From the NCBI GenBank assembly GCA_016291665.1, contig JAEEYE010000004.1:54731-118730 (forward strand): DNA of 64,000 bases. The letters are read 5' to 3'. A model generated the notes under the pieces. The model worked only from the letters and a program-made list of their open reading frames with translations, was not told where the DNA came from and searched no databases. Positions 37,420 to 47,426 of this stretch are shown here, one piece after another. Both the position numbers and the translations under genes were made by a program. This stretch comes from Oxalobacter sp. (GTDB taxonomy: Bacteria > Pseudomonadota > Gammaproteobacteria > Burkholderiales > Burkholderiaceae_D). How positions within the stretch are numbered: position 1 is the first letter of the stretch; each line of letters starts with the position of its first letter.

Positions 37420-38793
37420 TCAGAGTTCGCGAATCTTGGCGAAGGCCTCTTCAATACGCTCTACGCCCATGATTTCCAAGCCTTTAATGCCCTGCTTCGT
37501 CATGTTTGAGCGAGGGATCAGGGCCATTGTAAAGCCGAGTTTGACGGCTTCACGCAGACGCTCCTGGCCGCGTGGCGCGGGTCGGATTTCACCGGCCAAG
37601 CCCACTTCCCCAAAAACCACGAGCCCCTTGGGCAAGGGTTTGTTGCGTAAAGATGAGTAAATGGCAAGGGTCACCGCCAGGTCGGCAGCCGGTTCCGCAA
37701 TCTTCACGCCACCGACCGCATTGATGAAGACATCCTGGTCATAAGCGGCAATGTTTGCATGCCGGTGCATGACGGCGAGAAGCATTGCGAGTCGGTTTTG
37801 GTCGAGTCCAACGGACAGACGCCTTGCATTGGGCGTCGGGGAGGAATCAACCAAAGCCTGGATTTCTACCAAAAGTGGCCGCATGCCTTCTAACGTTGCC
37901 ATCACACAAGAGCCAGGGATCTGCTGGTCATGCCGCGTCAAGAACAACGCGGACGGATTGGAGACGCCTTTGAGTCCCTTTTCAGTCATTGCAAAGACGC
38001 CCAGTTCGTTGATGGCGCCGAAGCGGTTTTTAAACGCGCGGATCAGCCTGAAGCTCGAATGTGTATCGCCTTCAAAGTAAAGGACGGTGTCGACAATATG
38101 TTCCAAGACCCTGGGGCCTGCCAGTGCGCCCTCTTTGGTCACGTGCCCGACCATGATGATGGTGGTGCCTGATGTTTTGGCGTAACGCGTCAGTTTAGCG
38201 GCACATTCCCTGACCTGCGAGACAGAGCCTGGGGCGGATGAGAGTTCGTCCGAATAAATCGTCTGGATGGAGTCGATGACGGCAACCTGGGGTTTGACCG
38301 TGTCCAATGTGTCTAAGATCTTTTCCAGCTGGATTTCAGACTGCATCTTGAGGTCATTGGCCATCAGTCCCAAGCGTTTAGCCCGCAAAGCGACCTGGGG
38401 GCCGGACTCTTCCCCGCTCACATAAAGGACGGTATGCGTGCCCGAAAGGTTCACCAGGGCCTGCAACAGCAAGGTAGATTTACCGATACCTGGGTCACCC
38501 CCGATCAATACGACACCGCCGGGGACTAAGCCGCCACCTAAGACACGGTCGAATTCATTGATTCCTGAGGTAATGCGTGGGACGTCAACCGCATCGATGG
38601 CAGATAAGGAAAGGACGGGTGATGTCTGCGTAATGCCGGCTCGTTTGGTGCTGAAACGGTTGCCCGATGTGGATGAGGCCGCTTCTGACTCAACCAACGT
38701 ATTCCATTCGCCGCAGGAAAGGCATTTCCCCGACCATTTTGCGCTGATGCTGCCACAGGCGCTGCAGGTGTATTGGGTCTTTGCTTTGGCCAT
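37420..38793 (-). CDS. radA: DNA repair protein RadA
   Basis: Zn finger CSACGSISAKWSGKCLSCGEWNT, Walker A GGDPGIGKSTLLLQ, 'KNRFG' motif, Lon-like C-terminus. Confidence 0.96.
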   Translation of the reverse strand: MAKAKTQYTCSACGSISAKWSGKCLSCGEWNTLVESEAASSTSGNRFSTKRAGITQTSPVLSLSAIDAVDVPRITSGINEFDRVLGGGLVPGGVVLIGGDPGIGKSTLLLQALVNLSGTHTVLYVSGEESGPQVALRAKRLGLMANDLKMQSEIQLEKILDTLDTVKPQVAVIDSIQTIYSDELSSAPGSVSQVRECAAKLTRYAKTSGTTIIMVGHVTKEGALAGPRVLEHIVDTVLYFEGDTHSSFRLIRAFKNRFGAINELGVFAMTEKGLKGVSNPSALFLTRHDQQIPGSCVMATLEGMRPLLVEIQALVDSSPTPNARRLSVGLDQNRLAMLLAVMHRHANIAAYDQDVFINAVGGVKIAEPAADLAVTLAIYSSLRNKPLPKGLVVFGEVGLAGEIRPAPRGQERLREAVKLGFTMALIPRSNMTKQGIKGLEIMGVERIEEAFAKIREL

Positions 38794-38838
38794 CGGCTGT
38801 CCTTTCTGCTTTTTGGCGCCTTACTGCAGACCTAAGCC

Positions 38839-39918
38839 TTATTCTTTCACGAGGTGGGTCGGCCGTGAGTTGACCGCGCACATCAGTTCATACCCGACTG
38901 TGCCTGCTGCATTGGCCACCTCTTCAATCGGGATGTCGTTACCCCAGAGGTTGACCTTTGAGCCGATATGCGCGCCGGGAATTCCTGTTAAATCAACGGT
39001 TAACATGTCCATGGATACGCGACCGACAAGACGTGTCTTGATGCCGTTGACGGCAATTGGCGTACCTTCTGGGGCCACGCGGGGGTACCCGTCAGCATAA
39101 CCACATGCCACAACACCAATCGTCATATTCTCACTGGCTGTGAAAAGTGAACCGTAACCGACGCTTTCGCCCTTTTTGATGTGCTGGATTTGGATGATTT
39201 CGCTGTCAAAGGACATCGCAGGTTTCAGGCCAAATGCTTCAGCCGATTTGCCGCCCGGTGTGCCACCGTAAAGCATGATGCCTGGGCGTACCCAGTCTGT
39301 CTTGATATCAGGATGCAGGAGGATGGCGGCCGAGTTCGACAGGTTCCTGATGCCTGTCAGCCCTTCGGTTGCCCCATTAAAGCGCCTTAACTGTTCGGTG
39401 ACAGGTACTTTTGGATGGTTGGGGGTTTCGGAATTCGCAAAATGCGTCATGAAGGCAACCGACTTCACCCAAGGTATTGCTTTTAAGCGTGCATAAGCCT
39501 TTTTGTATTCATGTGGTTGGTATCCCAGGCGGTTCATGCCGGAATTCATCTTTAAGTGGACATTGACCGGGGTTTTGAGGTTGGCGTTTTCAAGGGCAGC
39601 CATCTGGTGGTCGTTGGCAACGGCAAATGAGATGTCATGTGCTGCCAGATCTGGCAATTCTTCCGCCTTGAAAAAACCTTCCAACAGCAGGATCGGCTTG
39701 TTGTAGCCGTTTTCTCGCAGGGCAATCGCCTTATCAATCTCAATTAAAGCCAAGCCGTCGGCATCGGAGAAAGCCTTGACCGCATTGGCTAATCCATGTC
39801 CGTAGGCATCTGCCTTGACGACGGCCCATGCCTTGGCGTTTGGGACACATTGCCTGACAACAGAAAAATTGTGGCGCATGGCTCCGATATCAATCGTGGC
39901 ACTCAAAGGTCTAGTCAT
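38839..39918 (-). CDS. alr: Alanine racemase
   Basis: PLP motif 'AVVKADAYGHGL', 'RPGIMLYGG', 'GYADGYPR', 'VGRVSMDMLTVD'. Confidence 0.95.
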   Translation of the reverse strand: MTRPLSATIDIGAMRHNFSVVRQCVPNAKAWAVVKADAYGHGLANAVKAFSDADGLALIEIDKAIALRENGYNKPILLLEGFFKAEELPDLAAHDISFAVANDHQMAALENANLKTPVNVHLKMNSGMNRLGYQPHEYKKAYARLKAIPWVKSVAFMTHFANSETPNHPKVPVTEQLRRFNGATEGLTGIRNLSNSAAILLHPDIKTDWVRPGIMLYGGTPGGKSAEAFGLKPAMSFDSEIIQIQHIKKGESVGYGSLFTASENMTIGVVACGYADGYPRVAPEGTPIAVNGIKTRLVGRVSMDMLTVDLTGIPGAHIGSKVNLWGNDIPIEEVANAAGTVGYELMCAVNSRPTHLVKE

Positions 39919-40126
39919 GGGGCTTCCTATACTGTTTCAGCCGTATGTTGGCTTGCCTGGGATTTAACAACAATTTGGCATCTTACCGCCAAGACAACTG
40001 CAAAGCAATAAAGTACATCGGGCAAGTACCCCAGTCAGACATTGGTTGGTCTGTTTTATCCTTTAAAAATCATGTATTTTCGGATATAATTGTACTCTTT
40101 AGACGGTATTTAATGGAGATGGGTGC

Positions 40127-41377
40127 GTGAATAAGGGCTTTTACTCAGTGATGGCGGCAGAATTCTTTTCATCACTCGCTGACAATGCCCTTTTGATTGT
40201 CGCTATTGCCATCCTAGCGCAGATCAAGGCACCGGATTGGATGACGCCGCTTCTGCGGCTTTTCTTTGTGATGGCTTATGTCGCCTTGGCTGCGTTCGTC
40301 GGTGCGTTTGCCGACACCCTCCCAAAAGGCAAGGTGATGTTCATCACCAATTCCGTCAAGTTTGTCGGATGCACCCTGATTTTTACCGGTGTCCATCCGC
40401 TGGCGGCTTATGCGATTGTCGGTATCGGCGCAGCGGCCTATTCCCCTGCCAAATATGGCATCTTGACGGAACTTCTCCCTGCTGAAAAACTTGTTGTGGC
40501 CAACGGCTGGATTGAGGGCTTGACCGTGACCTCCATCATCATGGGTACGGTCTTGGGGGGCACATTAATCAACAAGCATGTTGCCGTCTTCCTCAAGGCG
40601 CATATCCCCTTTGCCTATACGGCAGCGGCGGCAGCCTTGATAGTCATCATGGGGATTTATATCCTGGCGGCGCTTTTTAACCTCAGGATTCCCGATACGG
40701 GTGCGAGGTATGAAAAGCAGCCTTTGAATCCAATCAAACTGATCAAGAACTTTTCGGTGAGCTTCACGACCCTTTGGAAAGACAAACTCGGCCAGATTTC
40801 CCTGTCTGTGACGACGCTTTTCTGGGGGGCTGGGGCAACATTGCAGTTTATCGTGCTCAAATGGGCGCAGACGGCGCTTAAGATGACGCTTGATAAAGCG
40901 GCCTTCCTGCAGGGCATTGTCGCCCTTGGTGTGGCTGTCGGGGCAGTGTCTGCGGCTAAGTTCGTCAAGTTGCGGGACTCATTGAAAGTCATGCCGCTGG
41001 GAGTTGCGATGGGGCTTGTCGTGATGACGATGACGCTGATCCATTCCGTGTGGTTGGCTTATCCGTTATTGATTGTAATCGGCGCCTTGGGCGGCTTCTT
41101 TGTGGTACCGATGAATGCCCTGCTCCAGCACCGTGGGCATGTGCTGCTCTCCGCAGGCCATTCGATTGCCGTACAGAACTTCAATGAAAACCTCTCGATC
41201 CTCACGATGCTTGGGGTCTATTCGGCCCTCGTCTCTTTAGACCTGTCGGTCAATACCGTGACCATCATTTTCGGGGCGTTGGTTGCTTCCGTCATGTTGC
41301 TGGTGATCCTTTGGCACCGCCGCAACCAGAGTATCAAGGATTCACTGCACTTGATCGGTGAAGAAAAGCGCCATTGA
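40127..41377 (+). CDS. lplT: Lysophospholipid transporter LplT (MFS)
   Basis: MNKGFYSVMAAEFFSSLADNALLIVAIAIL; 'GFFVVPMNALLQHRGH'. Confidence 0.92.
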   Translation: MNKGFYSVMAAEFFSSLADNALLIVAIAILAQIKAPDWMTPLLRLFFVMAYVALAAFVGAFADTLPKGKVMFITNSVKFVGCTLIFTGVHPLAAYAIVGIGAAAYSPAKYGILTELLPAEKLVVANGWIEGLTVTSIIMGTVLGGTLINKHVAVFLKAHIPFAYTAAAAALIVIMGIYILAALFNLRIPDTGARYEKQPLNPIKLIKNFSVSFTTLWKDKLGQISLSVTTLFWGAGATLQFIVLKWAQTALKMTLDKAAFLQGIVALGVAVGAVSAAKFVKLRDSLKVMPLGVAMGLVVMTMTLIHSVWLAYPLLIVIGALGGFFVVPMNALLQHRGHVLLSAGHSIAVQNFNENLSILTMLGVYSALVSLDLSVNTVTIIFGALVASVMLLVILWHRRNQSIKDSLHLIGEEKRH

Positions 41378-41389
41378 TCCCGGCCGGGC

Positions 41390-42148
41390 TTAGTTCGCGT
41401 TCTGAATGCCTTCCAAAGTGTCCATTGCCAGGCACAGGTCTTCCCAGGCCTGTGCTTTGCCTTGTGGAGTACGCAACAGGTAGGATGGATGGTAGGTGAT
41501 GACCAATGGGATCGTCATACCGCCCTGCTCATAAGTGTGGACTTTCTTGCGCAGGGATGAAAGGGACGGTTCCCGGCTGATCCTAAGCAGTGCGCAGGCT
41601 GCCGTTTTGCCCAGTGCGACGATGATTTTCGGTGCAATCAATGCAATCTGTTTTTCCAGAAATGGCATACAGATGGCACTTTCTTCTTCGGTGGGTTGCC
41701 GGTCTTTCCCTGCTTCGCTTGCGCGGCATTTGACGATGTTTGCGATATAGACGTTCCTTCCGCGGACCAGGTCCAGGCTTAAGAGCATGTTGTCGAGCAG
41801 CTGGCCTGATTTCCCAACAAACGGTTCGCCCTGCTGGTCTTCATAAAAACCTGGGCCTTCACCGATAAAGAGCCAATCGGCGTTCGTGTCGCCCACGCCG
41901 GGGACGATTTTGTTGCGCGTCTTGGCAAGATGACACTTTTGGCAGTGCATAATCTCATCGAGCAGTTGGATCCAGGTTTGCTTTTTATCCCCCTGGCTTT
42001 CCACGGCTTTAGGCGTCATTGGTGATGTACTGGTATTTCCTGCCGGTACCGTATCAACGGTATTGGCTGCAGCCGTCCTGGATTGCCAGACGGTAATGCC
42101 CATCTCCTTGAGGTAGGCTAAGCGGGTTGCATCATCCAACGTATTCAT
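41390..42148 (-). CDS. Uracil-DNA glycosylase, Fe-S (family 4/5-like)
   Basis: 'CQKCHLAKTRNKIVPGVGDTNADWLFIGEGPGFYEDQQGEPFVGKSGQLLDNML', 'YHPSYLLRTP'. Confidence 0.92.
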   Translation of the reverse strand: MNTLDDATRLAYLKEMGITVWQSRTAAANTVDTVPAGNTSTSPMTPKAVESQGDKKQTWIQLLDEIMHCQKCHLAKTRNKIVPGVGDTNADWLFIGEGPGFYEDQQGEPFVGKSGQLLDNMLLSLDLVRGRNVYIANIVKCRASEAGKDRQPTEEESAICMPFLEKQIALIAPKIIVALGKTAACALLRISREPSLSSLRKKVHTYEQGGMTIPLVITYHPSYLLRTPQGKAQAWEDLCLAMDTLEGIQNAN

Positions 42149-42645
42149 AACTTCAGTTTCATCAACAGCGCATCTTCCTTGGGTTGGACATAATATCCTG
42201 GCCTGATCCCAACCGTTTTGAATCCGGTGGATTCATAAAGGCCGATTGCGGGGGTATTCGACTCCCGTACTTCCAGGAAAACCGATTCCATCTCGAGGTA
42301 TCTGGCCAGTTCTAGAACCTTATCCATCAGGATGCGTCCATAGCCTTTACCCTGGAAGGCTTTGCCCACGGCAATCTTTAGAAGTTCCATCTCATCGACG
42401 ATATCCAAGGCGACGAAGTAGCCGATCAAGGTGCCTTGGCCATCACGCATGACAATACCTTGGTTTTCTGTGGCAATCGAACTTTCGAAATTACGGTATG
42501 TCCAATGGTATGGGAAGACTTCCTGCTCGATATAGTAGACGTCATGCAGGTCTTTCAGGCGCATCGGTGCGAAGGTCAGTTCCCCTTCACTTGCGGCCTT
42601 TTCCTGTGCCGCGGCCCCTTCTGATTGCATTGTCTTATCCTGCAT
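42145..42645 (-). CDS. rimI: Ribosomal protein bS18-alanine N-acetyltransferase
   Basis: GNAT fold 'VGKAFQGKGYGRILMDKVLELAR'; 'EVRESNTPAIGLYESTGFKTVGIRPGYY'; gene context with tsaB and udg. Confidence 0.9.
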   Translation of the reverse strand: MQDKTMQSEGAAAQEKAASEGELTFAPMRLKDLHDVYYIEQEVFPYHWTYRNFESSIATENQGIVMRDGQGTLIGYFVALDIVDEMELLKIAVGKAFQGKGYGRILMDKVLELARYLEMESVFLEVRESNTPAIGLYESTGFKTVGIRPGYYVQPKEDALLMKLKL

Positions 42646-42660
42646 GGAAGGTTCCTCTCG

Positions 42661-43233
42661 CTAGTCTTTGCCAGGGCCGTGGTCGAATTTTGTGCCCTTG
42701 CCGATGCGGTAGAACTGACCGCCTGCGACATAGTGGACAGTACGCAGTCCTTCAGGCGCCTCATCGAAATGCCAATGGCCATCCCTAAAGACGCGCGTGT
42801 CACTCCAGGCTGCTACGGTCTCGCCTAAGAAAAGGTCCAGTTCCTTTTCATTTTCTGGATGAGGGATGACTTTGCAGATGAGGTATCCTGCGCAGCCCTT
42901 GACCATTGGCAGGTCAAAGCCTTCTTGGTAAAAGAAAGGGATATGTTTGTTTTTATCGGGCATTGTCGCCAGGCTGTGTTCACCAACATAAAGGACGGTT
43001 TCCATCTGGTCAGCTACTGGGATATGGACGACAAAATACCCACTTTTTTCAATCAGTTGCCGGGTATAGGCCTGTTTGCCGATATAGGCAATCACTTTGC
43101 CAGGGCCGCCGATGCCAACCCAGGCAGCTGCCATCACATCTTCAATACCATTGTATTTCGACGAAATCATGGTTGTGGGACCCACCTGTAACAGGCGGTA
43201 GGCTTTGCTGAGTTCAACAGGTTGGATGCTCAT
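42661..43233 (-). CDS. Flavin reductase family protein
   Basis: 'LQVGPTTMISSKYNGIEDVMAAAWVGIGGPGKVIAYIGKQAYTRQLIEKSGYFVVHIP'; distant paralogue of 15819-16403. Confidence 0.83.
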   Translation of the reverse strand: MSIQPVELSKAYRLLQVGPTTMISSKYNGIEDVMAAAWVGIGGPGKVIAYIGKQAYTRQLIEKSGYFVVHIPVADQMETVLYVGEHSLATMPDKNKHIPFFYQEGFDLPMVKGCAGYLICKVIPHPENEKELDLFLGETVAAWSDTRVFRDGHWHFDEAPEGLRTVHYVAGGQFYRIGKGTKFDHGPGKD

Positions 43234-43276
43234 GGTGTTTTTTCTAGGTATGTGGCAATTTTGTGCATGGTAAAAA

Positions 43277-43978
43277 CTATTGTGCGTTTGCTCCCCGTAA
43301 TGCCATGCGCTCTGCTGTCTTTAATGCGACTTTGTTGCGCAGGTAAAGCGGCTGTACGGCTTCAACAGGCACCGTGTTGCCGGCCTTAAACCGGGTTTCA
43401 GCAAGGATGGCAATCGAAGCTGCTTCCGGGAAAATCCCCGGCTCCTGTTTGAAACCTGTTACAACGGGTGCAAAGTCCTCCGCATACGCAGTTAATGCGT
43501 TGCCGCAAAAAGTCACATCCCCTTTGGGATGGATGTCGGAAACGGCAGACAGCTGGGGTTCCGTGACCGCCTGCCAGGTACCGTTTTCATAGTGGTATTG
43601 CCCCCAATAGACTTCATGCATCCTTGCGTCCAATACCGGTAACACTTCTGTGGCGCCCGTTTGGCATCGGCAGGACTCTGCCATGGCTTCGAGCGTCGTA
43701 ACCGGTATTACGGGGAGGCCCGAGCTGAAGGCGATGCCCTGGACAATGCCACAGGCAGTCCTTAATCCCGTAAAGGAACCCGGACCGCAGCCAAAGGCAA
43801 TGGCATCACAGTCTTTCAATGTGAGGCCTTCAGCGGCCAATAAGGATTGCAACATTGGCAGGACAGTCATCGAATGGGTGGAGAACCCATCCCGGGAATC
43901 GGTATGGACTTTTCCGCCATGAAGCAGCGCGACAGACGCAATGTCTGATGAGGTCTCAATGGATATGATATTAGGCAT
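43277..43978 (-). CDS. tsaB: tRNA threonylcarbamoyladenosine biosynthesis protein TsaB
   Basis: MPNIISIETSSDIASVALLHGG; 'IAFGCGPGSFTGLRTACGIVQGIA'. Confidence 0.94.
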   Translation of the reverse strand: MPNIISIETSSDIASVALLHGGKVHTDSRDGFSTHSMTVLPMLQSLLAAEGLTLKDCDAIAFGCGPGSFTGLRTACGIVQGIAFSSGLPVIPVTTLEAMAESCRCQTGATEVLPVLDARMHEVYWGQYHYENGTWQAVTEPQLSAVSDIHPKGDVTFCGNALTAYAEDFAPVVTGFKQEPGIFPEAASIAILAETRFKAGNTVPVEAVQPLYLRNKVALKTAERMALRGANAQ

Positions 43979-44017
43979 GGCGCTATTGTAGGGGTGAGTC
44001 CTAGGCAAAATCAATGG

Positions 44018-45178
44018 TCAGCGCAAGACTTTCCAACCGGCAATGGCAGCTGCCAATACCATGCAGGCTACGGTGCCGAAGACGGCATAAAGCCCGTGTT
44101 GGTGGGCAATATGCCCCATTGCAGGGGGCCCTGCCATCAAACCCAAGTAACCCAAGGTGGTGACCGTTGAGAGGGCCTGGCTGACTGGCACCTCTTTTTG
44201 CCTGGAGATGTATGAAAAAAGGATTGGGATCAGGTTGGAAACGCCTAGTCCTATGATCGTAAAGCCCGCTAGTGAAAACCAGGTACCCGATGTCATCAAG
44301 ATAACCGCGAAGCCGATGATGGCAACAACGCCGCTTGCGGCAATCACCTTGGGCACGCCGAATGCTTCCAGGAGCCTGTCGCCCTTTAACCTGCCAATGG
44401 CTGTTGCTACGGAAAATACGGAAAACGCCAAGCCTGACATTTCGGTTTCACAGCCTTTACCCATCATAAAGAGTGCGCCCCAATCCAAGATGGTGCCATC
44501 TGCCATATAGAAAATACCGCATAAGAGTCCGAGGAAGACAACAATGCCCTTTAATCGGATGGCAGAATGGGATGCCGCCTCGCGCATCCCTGTGGGATCC
44601 AGGTAACGCTGGAAGATGAGCATCAGTCCCAAGAGCATCACCAGGCAAAGGATCGTCATTGACCAGGTGATGGCAAGGCCTACCTTTAGGAGCATCGAGA
44701 CAATCAGCGCCCCGAAAAAGCCACCGGCGCTGTACATCCCATGGAAACCCGACATCAAGCGCCGGTTTGTCCGTCTTTCTATGAGTGACGCCTGGATATT
44801 CATTGCAATATCGATGACACCGGATGAAAGCCCAAAAATGAGCAGCAAAACGCCAAAAAGGACGGTGTTTGTGGTAAAGGCCAAAGCCACGAGCGAAACC
44901 AGGAAAACCGTGGTGGAGACATTTAGGGTCTTGCGGCAACCAAAATGGTTGGTGAGTTTCCCGGCGATGAATATGGCAAGCAGTGCCCCGATGCCAATCA
45001 AGAGGAGCAGCATCCCCAACTGCGCTTCGTTGACGGTAAGGGAGGCCTTGGCGTACGGTACCAAGACTGCCCACGCGGAAATGGCCATACCCAATACCAA
45101 GAAGACATAGCGGGTCGCATATTGTTTCCATCGGAAAAACGTCTGGAAGTGCCCTGTTGCCGTGTTTGGCGCACTCAT
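44018..45178 (-). CDS. MFS transporter
   Basis: About 12 hydrophobic segments; 'YVFLVLGMAISAWAVLVPYAKASLTVNEAQLGMLLLLIGIGALL'. Confidence 0.88.
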   Translation of the reverse strand: MSAPNTATGHFQTFFRWKQYATRYVFLVLGMAISAWAVLVPYAKASLTVNEAQLGMLLLLIGIGALLAIFIAGKLTNHFGCRKTLNVSTTVFLVSLVALAFTTNTVLFGVLLLIFGLSSGVIDIAMNIQASLIERRTNRRLMSGFHGMYSAGGFFGALIVSMLLKVGLAITWSMTILCLVMLLGLMLIFQRYLDPTGMREAASHSAIRLKGIVVFLGLLCGIFYMADGTILDWGALFMMGKGCETEMSGLAFSVFSVATAIGRLKGDRLLEAFGVPKVIAASGVVAIIGFAVILMTSGTWFSLAGFTIIGLGVSNLIPILFSYISRQKEVPVSQALSTVTTLGYLGLMAGPPAMGHIAHQHGLYAVFGTVACMVLAAAIAGWKVLR

Positions 45179-45236
45179 GGCGCATTTTCCTTAAAAAGCC
45201 CGACTGAAAGAGCCATCATGTACCTTTTGAAAAACT

Positions 45237-46166
45237 TCAACATTGGACGATGACTTTTTGTTTTTTAGGGATTTTATGTATGTCCCATTGTGCGACAGCG
45301 TCAGCCCAGAAGGCATCCAGTGTGATGTCGCCAGGCAATGGGGCAAGGCCTAAAAAATGCAGGACGCGGTTCAATAAGGGTATGGGATCCCCATTGGCAA
45401 TTGATGGTGCGTATGTCTGCTTGGAGAGTTTTTCCAACTGGGCGTTCACAGCCAACGGCAGGTGCGCATAGGCTGGTGGTTCGGCATTTAAGCACTGGTA
45501 AAGCCAGATCTGGCGTGGTGTGGAATCCAGGAGGTCGACACCGCGGACGATGTCGGTAATGCCTTGGTCGATATCGTCGACCACCACAGCCAACTGGTAT
45601 GCAAAAAGCCCGTCTGCCCTTTTGATTACAAAGTCCCCGACATCCTTTTCGAGGTTCTGTGTGACTGTGCCTTGGATCCTGTCGGTAAAGGAAATGTCAG
45701 CATCAGGTACCCTGAGCCGGTACGAGCGGATTTGTGTCCCTTCAGGAATTCCTTGCCGGCACCGTCCCAAGTAAAGCGGTGCCCCATCAATGCTTTTAGG
45801 GTTGCTGGCCAGGTCCTTGCGGCTACAGGCGCACCCATAGGCCATCCCCTTTTGGATCAGTAACTCAAGGATTTCCTGATACCTGGTGGTGCGCCTTGAC
45901 TGGTAAAGGATTGGACCGTCCCACCTGAAGCCGAATTTCTCGAGGGTTTTTAAGATGGACGTGGCCGATTCCATTGTGCAGCGCGTAGTATCGACGTCTT
46001 CAATCCGCACGATCCACTCGCCCCCTTGGGCTTTGGCATCGAGATAACTGCCCACGGCTGCCACCAGTGAGCCAAAATGCAGCTCCCCTGTCGGCGACGG
46101 TGCAAAGCGTCCCCGGTACCGGGCTTTTGTTTCTAATGGGTGTTGGGCTGTTTGGATACGGTTCAC
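45237..46166 (-). CDS. gluQ: Glutamyl-Q tRNA(Asp) synthetase
   Basis: 'RYRGRFAPSPTGELHFGSLVAAVGSYLDAKAQGGEWIVRIEDVD', 'CSRKD', no anticodon-binding domain. Confidence 0.93.
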   Translation of the reverse strand: MNRIQTAQHPLETKARYRGRFAPSPTGELHFGSLVAAVGSYLDAKAQGGEWIVRIEDVDTTRCTMESATSILKTLEKFGFRWDGPILYQSRRTTRYQEILELLIQKGMAYGCACSRKDLASNPKSIDGAPLYLGRCRQGIPEGTQIRSYRLRVPDADISFTDRIQGTVTQNLEKDVGDFVIKRADGLFAYQLAVVVDDIDQGITDIVRGVDLLDSTPRQIWLYQCLNAEPPAYAHLPLAVNAQLEKLSKQTYAPSIANGDPIPLLNRVLHFLGLAPLPGDITLDAFWADAVAQWDIHKIPKKQKVIVQC

Positions 46167-46249
46167 CGTCTTGGCCTAAAATCTTCGATGTTGGCGTCAC
46201 TGCCTTGATATAAAATGGCAACTTGGGTTAGAAATCTTGCTGCACCATT

Positions 46250-46684
46250 ATGCCATTCATACGGTTACAGGAACAGGATTACGGGAAATTGTTGTCGTCG
46301 ATGACGGATACGTCGTGGACGGTGGCCTGTTTTTGTGCGCAATGGTGTGGCGCGTGCCGCAATTGGCTTGAACCGTTTACTGGACTCTCAGAAAAATATC
46401 CTGATGCTACCTTTGTTTGGATTGATATTGAAGACCATGCCGACCTGCTGGGAGACCTCGATATCGACAACTTCCCGTGCCTTCTGATCCAGTATGGCGA
46501 CATCGTCAATTTCTTTGGTGCAATCCACCCAGAACAGAAAGTGCTCGAGCGGCTTTTCCTGAACCACTATGCTTCAAGGCCTGGAGAAATGAAGGGATGG
46601 GTCAATGCCTCTCCTGAGCGTATCGCCTGGCAGGAGGATGCCAACTTAAGGCAGATGCTCTCCCAGGCTGTAAAAGCCGCCTGA
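46250..46684 (+). CDS. Thioredoxin-fold protein
   Basis: 'TVACFCAQWCGACRNWLEPFTGLSEKYPDATFVWIDIED' (WCGAC redox motif). Confidence 0.88.
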   Translation: MPFIRLQEQDYGKLLSSMTDTSWTVACFCAQWCGACRNWLEPFTGLSEKYPDATFVWIDIEDHADLLGDLDIDNFPCLLIQYGDIVNFFGAIHPEQKVLERLFLNHYASRPGEMKGWVNASPERIAWQEDANLRQMLSQAVKAA

Positions 46685-46697
46685 AGGGCTTTCTGCC

Positions 46698-47426
46698 TTA
46701 TTCTTCCTTGGTTTCTGGGATATCCTCAATCCGCCAGATACAGGCTTTGCCTTTGTTTTCTTTTTCAATGGCATCAAGCACTGCTTCGTGTTCCTTCATT
46801 TCATCTTCTGATGCCGCAAGGACAATGACCGGCGTCTTATCTATAGGTGTGCTGCCATCGTCTGATGTAGTTGCAGCGTCCAGATAATTGTCGATCATCA
46901 ACGAGTTCTGGCCGCGTGTCAGGCGCAGGTAAACGTCAGCCAAAAGTTCTGCGTCCAACAGTGCCCCATGCAGTGTTCGCTCAGAATTGTCGATTTCAAG
47001 CCGCTCACACAAGGCGTCCAGGTTGTTCCTCTTCCCAGGGAACATGTTTTTTGCCATGGCCAACGAGTCGATGACATTGGTAGCGAGTTCATCAACCGTC
47101 GGGAATCCCGCCTGCTTGAGTTCGGCATTTAAGAACCCCACGTCGAACGAGGCATTATGGATGATGAGTTCTGCCCCTTTGATGAAGTTGCAGAAGTCTT
47201 GGGCAACTGCTGCGAAAACAGGCTTGTCCCCTAAGAATTCGTTGGTCAGGCCATGGATGGCAACCGCATCTTCCGGGACATCGCGTTCTGGGTTGATGTA
47301 GACATGGAAATGGTTTTCCGTGATGCGCCTGTCGATCACTTCCACACAGCCGATTTCAACAATCCGGTCGCCATTTAATGGGTCAAGGCCGGTGGTTTCC
47401 GTATCTAAGGTAATCTGGCGGCTCAT
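46698..47426 (-). CDS. dnaQ: DNA polymerase III subunit epsilon
   Basis: MSRQITLDTETTGLDPLNGDRIVEIGCVEV; 'LIIHNASFDVGFLNAEL'; 'HGALLDAELLADVYLRLTRGQ'. Confidence 0.95.
   Translation of the reverse strand: MSRQITLDTETTGLDPLNGDRIVEIGCVEVIDRRITENHFHVYINPERDVPEDAVAIHGLTNEFLGDKPVFAAVAQDFCNFIKGAELIIHNASFDVGFLNAELKQAGFPTVDELATNVIDSLAMAKNMFPGKRNNLDALCERLEIDNSERTLHGALLDAELLADVYLRLTRGQNSLMIDNYLDAATTSDDGSTPIDKTPVIVLAASEDEMKEHEAVLDAIEKENKGKACIWRIEDIPETKEE

Noticed and set aside
38438-39100. 220-aa plus-strand ORF
   Set aside because: Antisense across the 3' end of alr and the 5' end of radA; no recognisable domain.
44457-45185. 242-aa minus-strand ORF
   Set aside because: Alternate frame of the MFS transporter gene at 44018-45178, which has the coherent hydrophobic profile.
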